The notes: generated by a model not told the origin, from the letters alone. Counted from the first letter of the stretch, positions 8,666 through 19,794 are shown. The stretch is 64,000 nt of DNA from Brettanomyces bruxellensis (GCF_011074885.1 NC_054689.1:2480001-2544000), one strand, 5' to 3'. Translations and numbers: made by a program.

Positions 8666-11128
8666 TCAGATAAAAGATTCAAGAAGCCTCTTCCCCTTAG
8701 AAATCTTCTTTCCTTCAGTAACAAACCGCTCAGTGGTCACATCCTCGCCAGAATCATCATCTGCCTCATCTCCATTCTCAGCAGACTCCACAGCCACACC
8801 AAAGGCCAATTTGTAAGGCTTGTCAAGTGCAGTAAAAGGCTTTCCGGTCTGCTTTGCGTAAAGATACAGAATACTGATTCTAACAGCGGCAGAAATGAAA
8901 CCAAGCAAAATACCGGCAAAAGGAGCAATGACAAAGGCACCAAAGCCACCCCAGTCGCTGGCAGAGTAGATACCATTCCAGACAAGCAACAACTTTCCAC
9001 CTTCCTCGGCAGAGCCATAGTAGATTGTTCCAAAGATGAAAACACCAAGAAGTGCACCTAGTCCACCAACAATGACATCGATGCCCCGGAGAAAGTACAT
9101 CTTGTTCCAGAGACCAAGAAACATGATTGGGATGATGGACGAGGAGACCAAATCGGCAATGAAGTAGATCTGGAGCACATTGGCAGAAGCCTTAATGGCA
9201 ACAACCAAGGATGGAACCATGATGACAATCACGATGGCTCTTGCCCAGATGATGGGAACCTTGTTTCTGAAGAGATCGTTGGAAATCGACGATGTTGTTG
9301 CACTCTGCAAAGAGTCAAACGTGCACGTTGAAAGTGCCACTGCGAAGATTAACACGACACCGATCACCCAGTTTGGCATTTTCGCGCAGAGAATGTAGAA
9401 TGCGTTGTAGCCTTCATCATCGCCAACTTTTAGAACGCCAGTCCACACTGCATAGATGCCAGGAAGACCGGCCAAGGTGCAAACCAAGGCACAGACGAAT
9501 GCGGCAATCGAACATGCAATAAGTAAGTCTCTGTCGGTCCTGGCGGCAAAAGTACGAAGCCAGAAACCAGAGAGAAACGCGTCATTGGTCAAGATGGCGA
9601 CGAAAAGAATGTAGAGAAGCATCCAGCCCAACTTGTTGGCATCCAACATCTGGGAGGCAGTTTCCTGCTTAATCTTCTGGTCAATGTGGACGTTAGTGGC
9701 GTATCCGATAACTCCAACGACAAGCAACACCATCACGAAACCTGCCTGAAGCGAGTCCGTGGCAAATGACACCTTGAAGCCACCCAAAAATGTGTAGATT
9801 GTGGTCACTACACACTCAACAACGACACAAGGAGTGGCATCCAAGCCGGTTAAAGCGTTGATGGCCTCGTCAATGGCAGTGAGCTCCGACACCATGTACA
9901 AAAACATGGTCAAGAGAGTGAAAAGAGAAAGATAGAGTGCGGTGATGACTCCAAAACGCTGCCGGCACCATTCGGTAAGAACAAAGCCGTCAGGGCATCT
10001 TTTTCTGATCATGGGGCCGAAGTACGAGAATAGAACAATTGGGACTGCACCAGTGATGGCGTAGACGAGCAAGCCGTGAATTCCCGCAATGTTGGACACC
10101 TGTGCATACGTAGTAAGCACACCACAACCCATGGCTAAAATATATCAATGTTAGTATTTTGAAAAATTTCGAACTTTCAAATCGCGAGGATTTTCCTAGG
10201 TGAAAAATTAGGGGGGATTGGGGAGAAAACTGTGAAGATCTTGCAACTGCGTAGCTTTAGCTAATAACTAATAGTTACTGATGGCTGGTTGATGCGTAGT
10301 TATCTAATGATTGGTTAATCACTAGTTGCCTAATGGGTTAATCACTAGTAACCTAATGATTATCACTCACTAGTTATCTAACGATTAGTTCATCACTAGT
10401 CATATACCCAGTATTAGGTAGCATAAGCATTAATTAACAATAATTATTGGCTAAAACCATTAGTATTCAACAACTATCCGGCCAATCAAGTTTCAAATAG
10501 GCCTGCATTATATCATTACCCAATATAACAACCTCAGACCTATTCAAGCTTTTCATTGGCAGCTGTTGCAATCACAGTTATAACAACCCCAATCCGGGTC
10601 GTTAAAATCTGTATTTTCTCAACAATATTAATCAGTCCTCACGCAAGTGTTATCTTGATCGAGTGAAACGGTATGATTTCAGCCCTGTCGAAACAAAAAA
10701 AAAAAAAAAAAATGACAGCAGCACCCGTCCGATATAATATTGCTATGTTAAGTAAGGGGCAGCACTGAAACAGGAAAAACCTGTTTATAAATAAGTTCAC
10801 TGCCCGCCATAAGTTTAATTCATATTAACTGTTAGAAGGAGGAGACAACTCTGAAACATTGCATAGTACTTTCGTAAGGATTTCTTTCATATTGACGTAA
10901 AAATAAGCTTTTAATGATAAATCAACTTTTCAGCATTCATACAAAATACTCACCACTTGCGATGAAATTAAGTGCCAATGGTAGGGCCTTTCTGGTTCCG
11001 TTGGAGCATAAAAAGTCCTTTGTTGTCTTGAATTTAGCATGGTAAAGTGCAATTGCCACACCTGTAATTAGCATTACACCGTATGTAACATAAGTAATGG
11101 CATTTGAAGCAGCAAATGAAAGGGTCAT
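8666..11128 (-). CDS. sodium:solute symporter family transporter, two exons
   Basis: Polytopic plasma-membrane transporter of the SSS family (the family of fungal Dur3 urea/polyamine carriers). Exon 1 is 10954-11128 and exon 2 is 8666-10134, with an 819-nt intron between. The splice joins phase-1 G to CC and gives FIAS-A-MGCGVLTTYAQ, for 547 aa. The join puts the conserved small-residue/MGCG segment in the first helical region. About a dozen or more hydrophobic helices follow (e.g. ALYLSLFTLLTMFLYMVSEL, VIGVVLIFAVALSTCTFDSL). The cytosolic C-terminus is acidic. Similarity to Dur3 itself is weak, so the substrate is unassigned. Without exon 1 the protein would start mid-domain at MGCGV, so the splice model is preferred. 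Confidence 0.82.
10135..10953 (-). other. spliceosomal intron of the SSS transporter gene
   Basis: Donor G|GTGAGT (intron begins at 10953), perfect branch site TACTAAC (plus 10150-10156), and acceptor TTTTAG ending at 10135. The branch-to-acceptor distance is short. The interior holds a degenerate repeat around ACTAGTTA-CTAATGATT (about 10260-10400) and an A18-20 run near 10690-10710. At 819 nt this is long for a budding-yeast intron. Confidence 0.88.
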
Positions 11129-11694
11129 TTTGTTATTAAAGGCTTCAACGTGCTTTCAGTTGTAATTCAAGAATCTGGATATAAATATAAGCAATAAGAA
11201 ATGCTGCTAGTGAGGATAAATATAGCGTTTTATATAAGCAGGAGAAACAGATAAGTAGCAGGATAAAAATTTTATTCTTATTTATTCTTGAATAATTTTC
11301 TCAATTTAGAGTTGACTCCGGAACACTGTCAGACAAAAAAAAATAAAATAAAAAGCGAAAAAAGCGGTTGATCCCATGATAATGAAGAAGGGCAAAAAGG
11401 TAAGGCTTCATTTCATTTGAACAATGCGGAATGTAGGAAAAACGTAGCGTGCAAGAAGAGAACAATGTAGCTGCACAACAAGCGGAGTTTCATGGCGCTA
11501 ATATAGATGAAAAGCAAAAAAGTGAAAAAAAAAAAAAAAAAAAAATACAATCAAGATGAAAAAACTGCGCGCGTCTTAAAAATGGCAAGCATTGAAAAAA
11601 AAGTATATACAATATGGTAAGCACTCCAAAGTACATCCTATAACTGCAAAACTTCCGTATTATTAACTATAAAACAAGTATGTATTGCTCATGC
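11129..11694. other. intergenic: SSS promoter / YCG1 3' flank
   Basis: AT-rich with A-runs (about 11335-11350 and 11524-11545). Apart from the TATA box, no element or gene is recognised. Confidence 0.55.
11229..11236 (-). promoter_or_regulatory. TATA box, SSS transporter gene
   Basis: TATATAAA on the minus strand, about 100 bases upstream of the exon-1 ATG at 11128. Confidence 0.5.
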
Positions 11695-14600
11695 TTATTC
11701 ATCATCGCTGATGATTATTATACTACTATCGTCTCCGTAATCAGACTCAGAGCTGGAGTCATGCTGAACGAACTCTTTTTTAACTTTGGATGAATGCTTT
11801 CTGGTAGCGGAGGAGTGTTTGGTAGCTTTTTTGGATGTGCTGATTCGTTGAACCTTCTCAATCTTTACTTGATGAATATTCTCAATGGTTTTCTGTGCAT
11901 CTTCCTTGACTTTTTGCATTCTTTTCTGTGCATCTTTCTTTACTTCTTGCTTTCTTTCCCTTACAGCTTCTTTCACTTTTACATCTGTAGGATTCTCTAT
12001 TTCGTAATTCTCTCTGTTTTCCTCCTCTCTATTTTCCTCCTCTCTATTTCCTTCCTCTCTATTCTCCTCCTCTCTACTTTCTTCCTTTTTATTTTTTCCC
12101 TCTCTATTTTCCTCCTCTCTATTTTCCTCCTTGCTCTCATCTTCCACCTTCAGCTTTTTCGGCAGATCATTCTCCAAACCAGCCTCGGCCTTCCTCTTTT
12201 TGCCATCTTCCTCAACAATAAACGAGCTGTGGCCAACCGGAGACTCGTTTGCCCCGTCGATCGATGCGGAAAACGACTCGGCCGTGGTTGCATCTCTGGC
12301 CACCACTTTTTCACTCTTTACATGTTCTGCCAAGGCCGGATCCTCCTCTGCCTTCTCTATGCAGGCCTCTATGTACAACTCAAGCTTAGCAAACGCATTC
12401 CGATAGTGCGAATTCTTCAAAGCCTCTTCTATTTCTCCCTGCAGTAAGGTCTCACTCTCTAAAGCTGCTAGCAACTCTTGCAACTTGGACAACCCGGCCA
12501 TCTCCGTAAACGTCAACTTGGGAAGCATCGAGAAGATTGCACGCACGCAAGATTTCTGGTTTTGGCTGCTGTCGAGCCGCTCGAGCACTTTTAGCAACTG
12601 CAACCCGACATCGATCTGGATGCAGCTTTTTTTCGCATCCTCCGGGTCTTGGCCAACAATTCTGTAGGGATCCGTCCAGTAGAGAAGCTGTTCGATGATA
12701 TTTTGAGGAGTAAACGGCATCTGGCCGCCAGCCTGGTCCTTCATGTCATCCCAGCTGCCAAAGAGTCGAATTAACGTGTCTGCGACAACTCGAGCAATCT
12801 GCTCCTGGTGAGAAACGTGTGAAAAGGCAAACACGGGAATGCAGAAGGAGAGACACTGCTTCAAGGCCTCGTTGTCGTTGATGGCCGGGTTGAAGTACGC
12901 AAGAAGCGTGGTCTCAAAAAGCTCATCATCGTTGATGACACCTGAAAGAAAGAGCTTGTACAAGGCCTCGCCAGACACAGCCTGGACAGTTTTCCGGCTG
13001 CTGTCTCTCAAAGTGCGGTAGAAAAGCTTGGCAACGGCCATGGAGTCGATGCTTCCTTCAACATCAACGCCCAAGATGGAAACTCCATGCACGGCCAACA
13101 AGTCGGTGATTACTTTCAAGCCTGCAACGATGAGATCGTCGTTATCGCTTTTTGTGATAAACACACCACACAAAAACATGTTTCTGACCGCGAGATCCCG
13201 GTCAAGCATGCAGCAGAGACCCATGCACGATAGTGCAAGCACTCTTGCCTGAACCTCGGGCCGCTGCAAAGCCGGACGCACCAAACTTTGCAGAATCGAT
13301 GCCAAGTACATGTTGTCCTTGAGCGGCTTGCTGACAAGTTGAAGCATGCGTTTTGTGATCGTGAGACAGTCCACAAGCGATTCAACAGATAGCATGCCCA
13401 CCTCAGCCGTCTCTTTGGCAAGCTCCTGCTGCCTGCTTCTGTTTGCATTGCGGATCGATGCCCGCGACATGCTCGTTGCTGCGTCTACAAACTCATCGCT
13501 GTCATTCTCATCTTCGTCCTCATCACTGGACCCCAAACTTTCGCCAACTGCTTGCTTTCCAGATCCGATTGTGTCATCCACACCGGGCTTACCCTTCACC
13601 GCCTCCTCGTACGCAGCATCACGCATGTCGTTCACTATTTCCACGATCATCTGCGAAAAATCACGCTCGCTGATCGAAAGACGTCTGATACACAAAACTA
13701 GCACATCAACTATCTCTGCATTCAACCCATCCCGGGCAAGAATCGCACGCAAAACGGTCAACATCTTGCTGCGGCCAAACTCGTCCTGGTAGTCGTACCC
13801 AGAGGCAACCGTGAGAAGCTGCTTGATTACATAATCGTACTCCTCCGGGTCCACCACATGCACATTTGGGCATTCATCCCCCGCCAGCTCCCGCTTATGT
13901 GTCGAGATCTGCACGAGGTTCTCTCTCCGCCGCCGGAAATACAGCTGCAATGTGTCGGCGAACTCCGCTGCCTCCGGGAAATTCTCATCGAGCAAATTCT
14001 GCTCATTGTGATCCGTGCAATACTGGAAAAACACCCGGTACAAGAGTGCATACTCGCTGGTCAAGCTCTTGAGCACATCCGCGTTGAACGAGAGCTTCTT
14101 GGCAACACCCGGCTTGGCCTCAAGTAGGTCTCTGAGTGCAACTTCGGCAACCGCGTTGTCTGTCACCTTGAGTCTCTCGACAAACTCCAAAACGTCGTTT
14201 TTCAACGTGGCCATCCAGTTGCCGGTGATCCAGCCAACGGCAGCTTTTCGCACATTGTCGTCTCTGTCCTTGAGCCCCCAGTTCAAGAGCCTGTTACGGT
14301 CGTCCGCGTCGATCGTCCGGAAATCGCCGAACCGCGGCAAAACCTGCGAAAACAACAACCGCCGGTTGACCGAGTTCACATCACGCGCCCGCTCGAACAC
14401 GTACCGGTTCGTGAACCTGTTTTTCTCGATTTGCTTCATACAAACCCGCCTAACCTCCGGGTTGGCGTCATTCTGCATGATGACCCGAAGCTTCTTTGCA
14501 GCATCGCTGACGCAGTCTGCACCATCCGGGTTCTGCATGGATGCCAATGTTGCGACCGCCTTCATGCGCACGCTCGGCTCTTTATCGTATATCCGGGCCT

Positions 14601-15156
14601 CCAGCTCCCGGGCCAACTTTTCATACAGTGTCTTGTCTATCGCCGGCATGTTGTGCATCATGTGCGATAAGAAATGGCACACTCTGTATCGGACATTCCT
14701 GTTTGCTGCCTCTAGTCCTCGCATCAAGTGCGATGTCACCACTGCAACGTACTCGCTAAATGCCTCGTCTTCCTCCAAATCAATAACATCCGAATCCTCA
14801 ACTGTGCCATCACGTTTGATGTTTGGGTTTATTGCTGTCGTAAAAGACGAAACAAACTTTACAATTCGGTCCGCTGCGGGCTCATTGCGTTTCAGGGGCA
14901 AAGTCTTGTTGATCAGCCTGCAGATGAGGGCTGAAAACTTGTCTAACTGGCCCATCTCCCGACTTCTCTCATACAACGTTTTCAAGATTACAACCTGCGT
15001 TTTGTGAACCGAAACCGTTCGCTGGGCCTCTTGAAACGTCTCTCTAACGCTCTTCTCCACCTCAGCCATGTTCTCAAGCTGGTTGAGTGACTTGAGGTAC
15101 CGTTTGCCCACCTTATGATGCGTGCTTGGTTTCTTTTTGGTCGATGCTTTTGTCAT
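11695..15156 (-). CDS. YCG1: condensin HEAT-repeat subunit CAP-G
   Basis: 1153-aa non-SMC condensin subunit that, with the kleisin Brn1, binds DNA and helps compact mitotic chromosomes. The N-terminus (TFQEAQRTVSVHKTQVVILKTLYERSR) and the HEAT array (RYRVCHFLSHMM, DKEPSVRMKAVATLASMQ, DNVRKAAVGWITGNW) match Ycg1/CAP-G. An acidic segment (SSDEDEDENDSDEF, about residue 540) interrupts the helical array, and a second HEAT block follows. Residues about 1009-1047 are a 15-bp-repeat-encoded run of Glu/Asn/Arg (EENRE units), followed by a basic segment and an acidic end. The protein is longer than yeast Ycg1 (about 1035 aa) mainly because of this tail. CGCGAAAA, a Swi4/Swi6-type sequence, lies at 15174-15181, only 18 bases above the ATG. 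Confidence 0.94.
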   Translation of the reverse strand: MTKASTKKKPSTHHKVGKRYLKSLNQLENMAEVEKSVRETFQEAQRTVSVHKTQVVILKTLYERSREMGQLDKFSALICRLINKTLPLKRNEPAADRIVKFVSSFTTAINPNIKRDGTVEDSDVIDLEEDEAFSEYVAVVTSHLMRGLEAANRNVRYRVCHFLSHMMHNMPAIDKTLYEKLARELEARIYDKEPSVRMKAVATLASMQNPDGADCVSDAAKKLRVIMQNDANPEVRRVCMKQIEKNRFTNRYVFERARDVNSVNRRLLFSQVLPRFGDFRTIDADDRNRLLNWGLKDRDDNVRKAAVGWITGNWMATLKNDVLEFVERLKVTDNAVAEVALRDLLEAKPGVAKKLSFNADVLKSLTSEYALLYRVFFQYCTDHNEQNLLDENFPEAAEFADTLQLYFRRRRENLVQISTHKRELAGDECPNVHVVDPEEYDYVIKQLLTVASGYDYQDEFGRSKMLTVLRAILARDGLNAEIVDVLVLCIRRLSISERDFSQMIVEIVNDMRDAAYEEAVKGKPGVDDTIGSGKQAVGESLGSSDEDEDENDSDEFVDAATSMSRASIRNANRSRQQELAKETAEVGMLSVESLVDCLTITKRMLQLVSKPLKDNMYLASILQSLVRPALQRPEVQARVLALSCMGLCCMLDRDLAVRNMFLCGVFITKSDNDDLIVAGLKVITDLLAVHGVSILGVDVEGSIDSMAVAKLFYRTLRDSSRKTVQAVSGEALYKLFLSGVINDDELFETTLLAYFNPAINDNEALKQCLSFCIPVFAFSHVSHQEQIARVVADTLIRLFGSWDDMKDQAGGQMPFTPQNIIEQLLYWTDPYRIVGQDPEDAKKSCIQIDVGLQLLKVLERLDSSQNQKSCVRAIFSMLPKLTFTEMAGLSKLQELLAALESETLLQGEIEEALKNSHYRNAFAKLELYIEACIEKAEEDPALAEHVKSEKVVARDATTAESFSASIDGANESPVGHSSFIVEEDGKKRKAEAGLENDLPKKLKVEDESKEENREEENREGKNKKEESREEENREEGNREEENREEENRENYEIENPTDVKVKEAVRERKQEVKKDAQKRMQKVKEDAQKTIENIHQVKIEKVQRISTSKKATKHSSATRKHSSKVKKEFVQHDSSSESDYGDDSSIIIISDDE
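12014..12128. repeat. 15-bp in-frame repeat in YCG1
   Basis: Copies of CTCTCTATTTTCCTC-type 15-mers encode Glu/Asn/Arg units in the C-terminal tail of YCG1. On the sense strand the tract is almost pure purine. Confidence 0.8.
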
Positions 15157-15945
15157 ATAGATGATGCTTGCTGCGCGAAAAATGAATATTCGATTTAAAT
15201 AATAACGGTCACAAAACTTGGTGATGAGATGTAATCAGATGTATTGAAGTAGTAAAATGAGCTGATGTAGTTGTATGATGTATTGTATGATGTATTGTAT
15301 GATGTATTGTATGATGTATTGTATGATGTATTGTATGATGTATTGTATGATGTATTGTATGATGTATTGTATTACACACAATTGACAGTAATATTGGCGA
15401 TTACCGTTATAACGATGATGCTAGCAGTGAAAAGCCTTTGCCAACTCTCACAAAGTATTATGTCCAACTTTCGACCTCAGCAATAAGCACAGTGATAATT
15501 GCATTAGCTGATCCTTGTTAAATCATTTGTCCTCTATGTTTACCTAACATCCATCTCGCGTATTTACGTTTCGGGAAGCGAAATCAAAATCTTAAAAAAA
15601 AGGTACGGAAAAAATTGAAAGTGAATACTCTCACCTCATTTCCCTATACTTTATGCAAACACAACAGTCCAAACCATTATCTTTTTTCCATAATATCCAT
15701 AAGTCATTTTTCATACACGCTACACCAGATTCTTCCATCCTTAACAATCTTATTCCTTTGATTTCCCCTTTTATCTACCCCCCTTCTCACTTCCAAACTC
15801 CCTACCTATACATCCGTGCACCGCTTCTGGCAAAATTTCACTGATTTATCTTTTAGGTATTTCTCCACCAGCTATATTAAGCGCCAGATAAAGGGTCCAC
15901 GGAATTCTCCAAAACCACACATCCTGCCCCAAACAATTTCACCTA
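15157..15945. promoter_or_regulatory. divergent YCG1/RSE1 promoter region
   Basis: Shared upstream region of two divergent genes. It contains the 12-bp minisatellite at 15271-15373 and an A-run near 15594. The ORFs at 15271-15486, 15653-15844 and 15816-16046 are repeat or chance translations. Confidence 0.6.
15271..15373. repeat. 12-bp minisatellite, about 8.5 near-perfect copies
   Basis: Unit GATGTATTGTAT repeated head to tail with almost no variation, which suggests recent expansion. It lies in the YCG1/RSE1 divergent spacer, about 115 bases above the YCG1 ATG. Confidence 0.95.
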
Positions 15946-18900
15946 ATGAGTGCAGCGGTCAAGCCGGATTTCTATCTCTACAATCTCACACTTCAACGGT
16001 CTTCCTCGGCCATACAATGCTGCATTGGAAACTTTACCGGCGCTAAACACCAACAGCAAATTGTTAGATGTACACAAGCAGCGTTGGAACTATGGACATT
16101 CAACAAGAGAACAGGCGCCTTGACGAAGGTTCTAGAGCAGTATGCATATAGCAATTTACGCAAAATCAGTGCCTTTCGGCCCTCGGGCTTCAGCAAGGAT
16201 TTCTTAATTGTGACTTCCGATAGTGGAGACTTGAGTATTTTGGAGCTTGATAACGAGAGCTTCAAGTTTAGAAGAGTGGTCGATCTACCGTACACCAAGA
16301 GTGGGATTCGTGCCATAACACCCGGCGAGTATATTGCCTTGGATGGTCAAAGCAGGGCTTTTTTGCTGGGGTCAATTCTGAAGAATAAGATTGCCTGCTC
16401 AGTAATACGAGATGAGGCCAACAAACCGTCTGTTTCCTCACTATTGGAAGCTAATCACAGCGGAACGGTGACTTTTGCCATGTGCGGACTGGATGTTGGG
16501 TTTGACAACCCGCTTTTTGCTGCAATAGAGTCCACCACACACTCGCGAAGTGGGAAGAAAAGCCTCAGGTACTACGAGTTGGATCTTGGCCTTAATTACG
16601 TTGTGAAAAAGTACACTGAGGAAGCACCAGAGTCGGTGAACTTCCTCTTGAGCGTTCCCGGCGGAATATACGGCCCATCAGGCGTTCTTGTGTGCTCTAA
16701 GGGACTCATACAGTACAAATACTTGACGAAAATGACACATAACATCCCGATTCCTAGACGAGAAGGTCAAAAGCAGGATGCACAGATCATAGCTGGTGTG
16801 GTTCATGTTCTCAAGCGAGACTACTTCATTCTTCTTCAGACGGATCTCGGTGATCTGTTCAAGGTTACGGTGACAGGAAAGAAGCAGGATTCGGACGAAT
16901 CGGACGGTCAGGCGGGGATGGTGGATAAAATCGAGATACGGTACTTTGACTCAATGCCAATCTGCACTTCCTTGCTAATCTTCCGGTCCGGCTTCTTGTA
17001 TGCGAACTGCGAGTCCGGAGACCAGTACATATACCAGTTTGAGAAGTTGGGGGACGATCCGGGCGAAAAAGTGTGGTGCTCAACCGATTTTCCAGACGAA
17101 ATAGCGGCAAAAACGTGCGAGAATGCTGTTTTCCAACCGCGGCAGTTTGTGAACTTGAACCTGGTGTACATTGTGGAAAACTTGAACCCTGTCATCGACT
17201 GTACCATCCACTCCTCGGATAACGTGACGGATTTGCCGGTGATCATCAGTCTTTGTGGCAGCCAGTCAAGATCATCACTCAAGATTCTCAACCACGAAAT
17301 TCCGTACACAGAGATCGTTTCGCAGGAGTTGCCGTCGAAAGTCGAGGCGGTGTTTGCGTTTGCGACCCATGCAGATGACGCAAACGACAAGTTGATCGCA
17401 CTCTCGTTTTATGATGAGACGTTACTTCTTAAAATCGGTGAGGAGGTCGAAGAAGCAGAGAATACCGGCTTTAAAACGGATGTGGCGACTTTGGCGGCTG
17501 CACAGCTTGGAAATGGCTCTGTTGTGCAAGTTTATGCTGACGGGCTGAGGCAGATTTTCTATGATGACGACGACAAGCCTGTTGATACGGTAGATTGGAA
17601 GGCTCCAGTTGGAATAGAGGTACTGCATGGTGCTGTGAGTGAGACACAGGTGGTTCTTGCTCTCTCCAGCAGAGAAATCGCGTACTTCGAGGTTGATGAG
17701 CAAGACAGGCTTATAGAATATGGCGAGAGGAAGGAACTGGGTTCGCAGATCACCAGTTTGTGTCTTGGTGAGCTTTCCGGTGGCCACAAGCGGTTTCCGT
17801 TCATTTTTGCCGGTGGAAAGAACCAGACGTTGACTGTATTGAAGACAGATCCAAGTTCGACTCTTGATGTTGTTTCCAAGCAGGACTTGAGCTCTGTACC
17901 GACATCTTCGGCTGCGTTTTCGATGAAGAGTCCAAGTGCGTTTGTTCACTCCGAGTCTGATGATGAAGCAGACGAAGATGAAAGCAGAATTCACCAGGAG
18001 TCGCTTTTTCTCCACATTGGAATGGCCAATGGTGTGTATGCCCGTCTCAAGTTGGACCCGGTAACAGGAGAGTTGAGCAACCCAAGAAACCAGTATGTAG
18101 GTCCGCAAAAAGTGCTTCTCTCGAAGCTTGAAATCTGCCACCAGAATGTGGTTGCAATAAATTCTGTTCGGACCTATCTCGGCTACACGACCACCACCGA
18201 CTTCACGATCACCGCGTTGTCAAAACCGGCATTTTGTGATCTTTGCACGTTCAAAAGCGAGGATGTTCCAAATAACGGTGTGTTGGCAATTGACTCAAAC
18301 ACGCTGTACATTCTGACAGTAGATCAGCTAGATTCCAGCCTTCTTATAGAGAGCATTCCGTTGCGATACACACCCAAGGCCATGGCTGATACCATTAATG
18401 ATAATGGAATGGTTTACATAGCTGAGGCTGACAACGGTTTGCGGTCTCCGTATGTGGATGAGGTCAAGAAGGAAGAGAATTCAGATAAAAATTCAAGCAG
18501 TCCACCTATTTCAAATGAGCCAAACCACTCAAATGAGCCAAACAACTCAAATGAGCCAAACAACTCAAATGAGCCAAACAACTCAAATGATTCAGCTAAC
18601 TCAAATGATTCAGCCAATTCAAATGATTCAGCCAATTCAACTCTACCAGACGAAATCGTGCTTTATGAAACAGACGACGAGAAAGATGAGTACTACCAAC
18701 AGTTCGGATATCCGCATTTGGAATCCAGCTGGGCCTCGTGCATCCAAGTGGCCTCTTTTGAGAACAAGGCTGTGGGCCAGACCATTGAGCTTTTAAACGA
18801 AGCAGCTTTCAAAATGTGCTCTGTCACATTCAGCTCCAACCTCGAGCAGCTCTTCCTGGTAGTGGCTACATCCGTGCACCAGAGGTTTGCTCCAAACCGC

Positions 18901-19794
18901 AATGATGGCACTCACTTACGGGTTTACGAGGTTCAGCAGGACGGATCGTTGACTTTTCATTATAAGACGCAGACTGAAGATCTTGCATTGTCTTTGACCA
19001 GCTTCCAGGGGATGCTTTTGGCCGGAATAGGCAATACTTTGGTGCTCTACACTCTTGGAAAGAAGCAGCTTCTCAAGAAAAGTGCATTGAAGCTTGACTG
19101 CCGGACGATCGTCGATATAAAAAGGGCAGGTAACAACATATTCGTCAGCGATATCAACGACAGTGTCAGATTTGTGACGTACAAACCCCTCGTGTCAAGC
19201 TTTTTCGTTGTTTCGGATGACTGCATCCAGAGACACGTGACGAGGGCCTTACCACTAGATGAGCGAACTGTGATGGTTGGCGATAAGTTTGGCGAGCTTT
19301 CTGTGCTAAGATGCGATCCAAATGCGTGGTCAGCTTCCCAGAATGATCCTCACGGCACATTTATTGGCAGCATGAAGGGAGAAATGAACGGGGCACCGTT
19401 CCGGTTGAGTAACTTGATGAATTTCTACATTGGAGATGTGCCGACGAGTTTGGGTAAAGGAACACTAACTGTTGGTGGCAGTGAGTGCATATTGTATGCT
19501 GGGATACAGGGCACTATCGGGTGCATGCATCCGTTGCGGACAGTGAAGGAGATGAACTTCTTTGTGGAGTTACAGAAGCATGTGTGCAGGGAGTTGGAGC
19601 CGATAACGGGCCGAGAGATTATGAAGTTTAGAAGTTATTATATACCGATTAAAGGCTGCATTGATGGCGATCTGTTGGAGGAGTACTTCCGAATGAGCTG
19701 GGAAAAGCGGCAAAGAATAGCCAAGCAGATGGATAGAGAGCCTCGGGAGATTGATCGAAGAATATCCGACATGCGGACGAGGTTTGCTTATTAG
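15946..19794 (+). CDS. RSE1: splicing factor 3B subunit (SF3b130/Rse1)
   Basis: 1282-aa component of the U2 snRNP SF3b complex, a triple beta-propeller of the DDB1/CPSF160 superfamily that supports branch-site recognition. The N-terminus (YLYNLTLQRSSSAIQCCIGNFTG, quoted in part) and the block KQQIVRCTQAALELWTF-like near residue 45 fit SF3B3. The C-terminal FRSYYIPIKGCIDGDLLEEY plus the final DMRTRFAY match the family's end. It is slightly shorter than the 1361-aa yeast protein. A disordered insertion at about residues 845-903 carries an 18-bp repeat (NEPNNS, then NDSANS units) inside a propeller region. The start ATG is the first in frame and gives a standard N-terminus. Confidence 0.95.
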   Translation: MSAAVKPDFYLYNLTLQRSSSAIQCCIGNFTGAKHQQQIVRCTQAALELWTFNKRTGALTKVLEQYAYSNLRKISAFRPSGFSKDFLIVTSDSGDLSILELDNESFKFRRVVDLPYTKSGIRAITPGEYIALDGQSRAFLLGSILKNKIACSVIRDEANKPSVSSLLEANHSGTVTFAMCGLDVGFDNPLFAAIESTTHSRSGKKSLRYYELDLGLNYVVKKYTEEAPESVNFLLSVPGGIYGPSGVLVCSKGLIQYKYLTKMTHNIPIPRREGQKQDAQIIAGVVHVLKRDYFILLQTDLGDLFKVTVTGKKQDSDESDGQAGMVDKIEIRYFDSMPICTSLLIFRSGFLYANCESGDQYIYQFEKLGDDPGEKVWCSTDFPDEIAAKTCENAVFQPRQFVNLNLVYIVENLNPVIDCTIHSSDNVTDLPVIISLCGSQSRSSLKILNHEIPYTEIVSQELPSKVEAVFAFATHADDANDKLIALSFYDETLLLKIGEEVEEAENTGFKTDVATLAAAQLGNGSVVQVYADGLRQIFYDDDDKPVDTVDWKAPVGIEVLHGAVSETQVVLALSSREIAYFEVDEQDRLIEYGERKELGSQITSLCLGELSGGHKRFPFIFAGGKNQTLTVLKTDPSSTLDVVSKQDLSSVPTSSAAFSMKSPSAFVHSESDDEADEDESRIHQESLFLHIGMANGVYARLKLDPVTGELSNPRNQYVGPQKVLLSKLEICHQNVVAINSVRTYLGYTTTTDFTITALSKPAFCDLCTFKSEDVPNNGVLAIDSNTLYILTVDQLDSSLLIESIPLRYTPKAMADTINDNGMVYIAEADNGLRSPYVDEVKKEENSDKNSSSPPISNEPNHSNEPNNSNEPNNSNEPNNSNDSANSNDSANSNDSANSTLPDEIVLYETDDEKDEYYQQFGYPHLESSWASCIQVASFENKAVGQTIELLNEAAFKMCSVTFSSNLEQLFLVVATSVHQRFAPNRNDGTHLRVYEVQQDGSLTFHYKTQTEDLALSLTSFQGMLLAGIGNTLVLYTLGKKQLLKKSALKLDCRTIVDIKRAGNNIFVSDINDSVRFVTYKPLVSSFFVVSDDCIQRHVTRALPLDERTVMVGDKFGELSVLRCDPNAWSASQNDPHGTFIGSMKGEMNGAPFRLSNLMNFYIGDVPTSLGKGTLTVGGSECILYAGIQGTIGCMHPLRTVKEMNFFVELQKHVCRELEPITGREIMKFRSYYIPIKGCIDGDLLEEYFRMSWEKRQRIAKQMDREPREIDRRISDMRTRFAY
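18520..18650. repeat. 18-bp in-frame repeat in RSE1
   Basis: About seven copies of an 18-bp unit. The first four encode Asn-Glu-Pro-Asn-x-Ser and the last three Asn-Asp-Ser-Ala-Asn-Ser. Confidence 0.85.

Noticed and set aside
15271..15373. 12-bp array as a possible CRISPR or telomeric tract
   Set aside because: No spacers between units, the unit is not telomere-like, and the context is a eukaryotic promoter.
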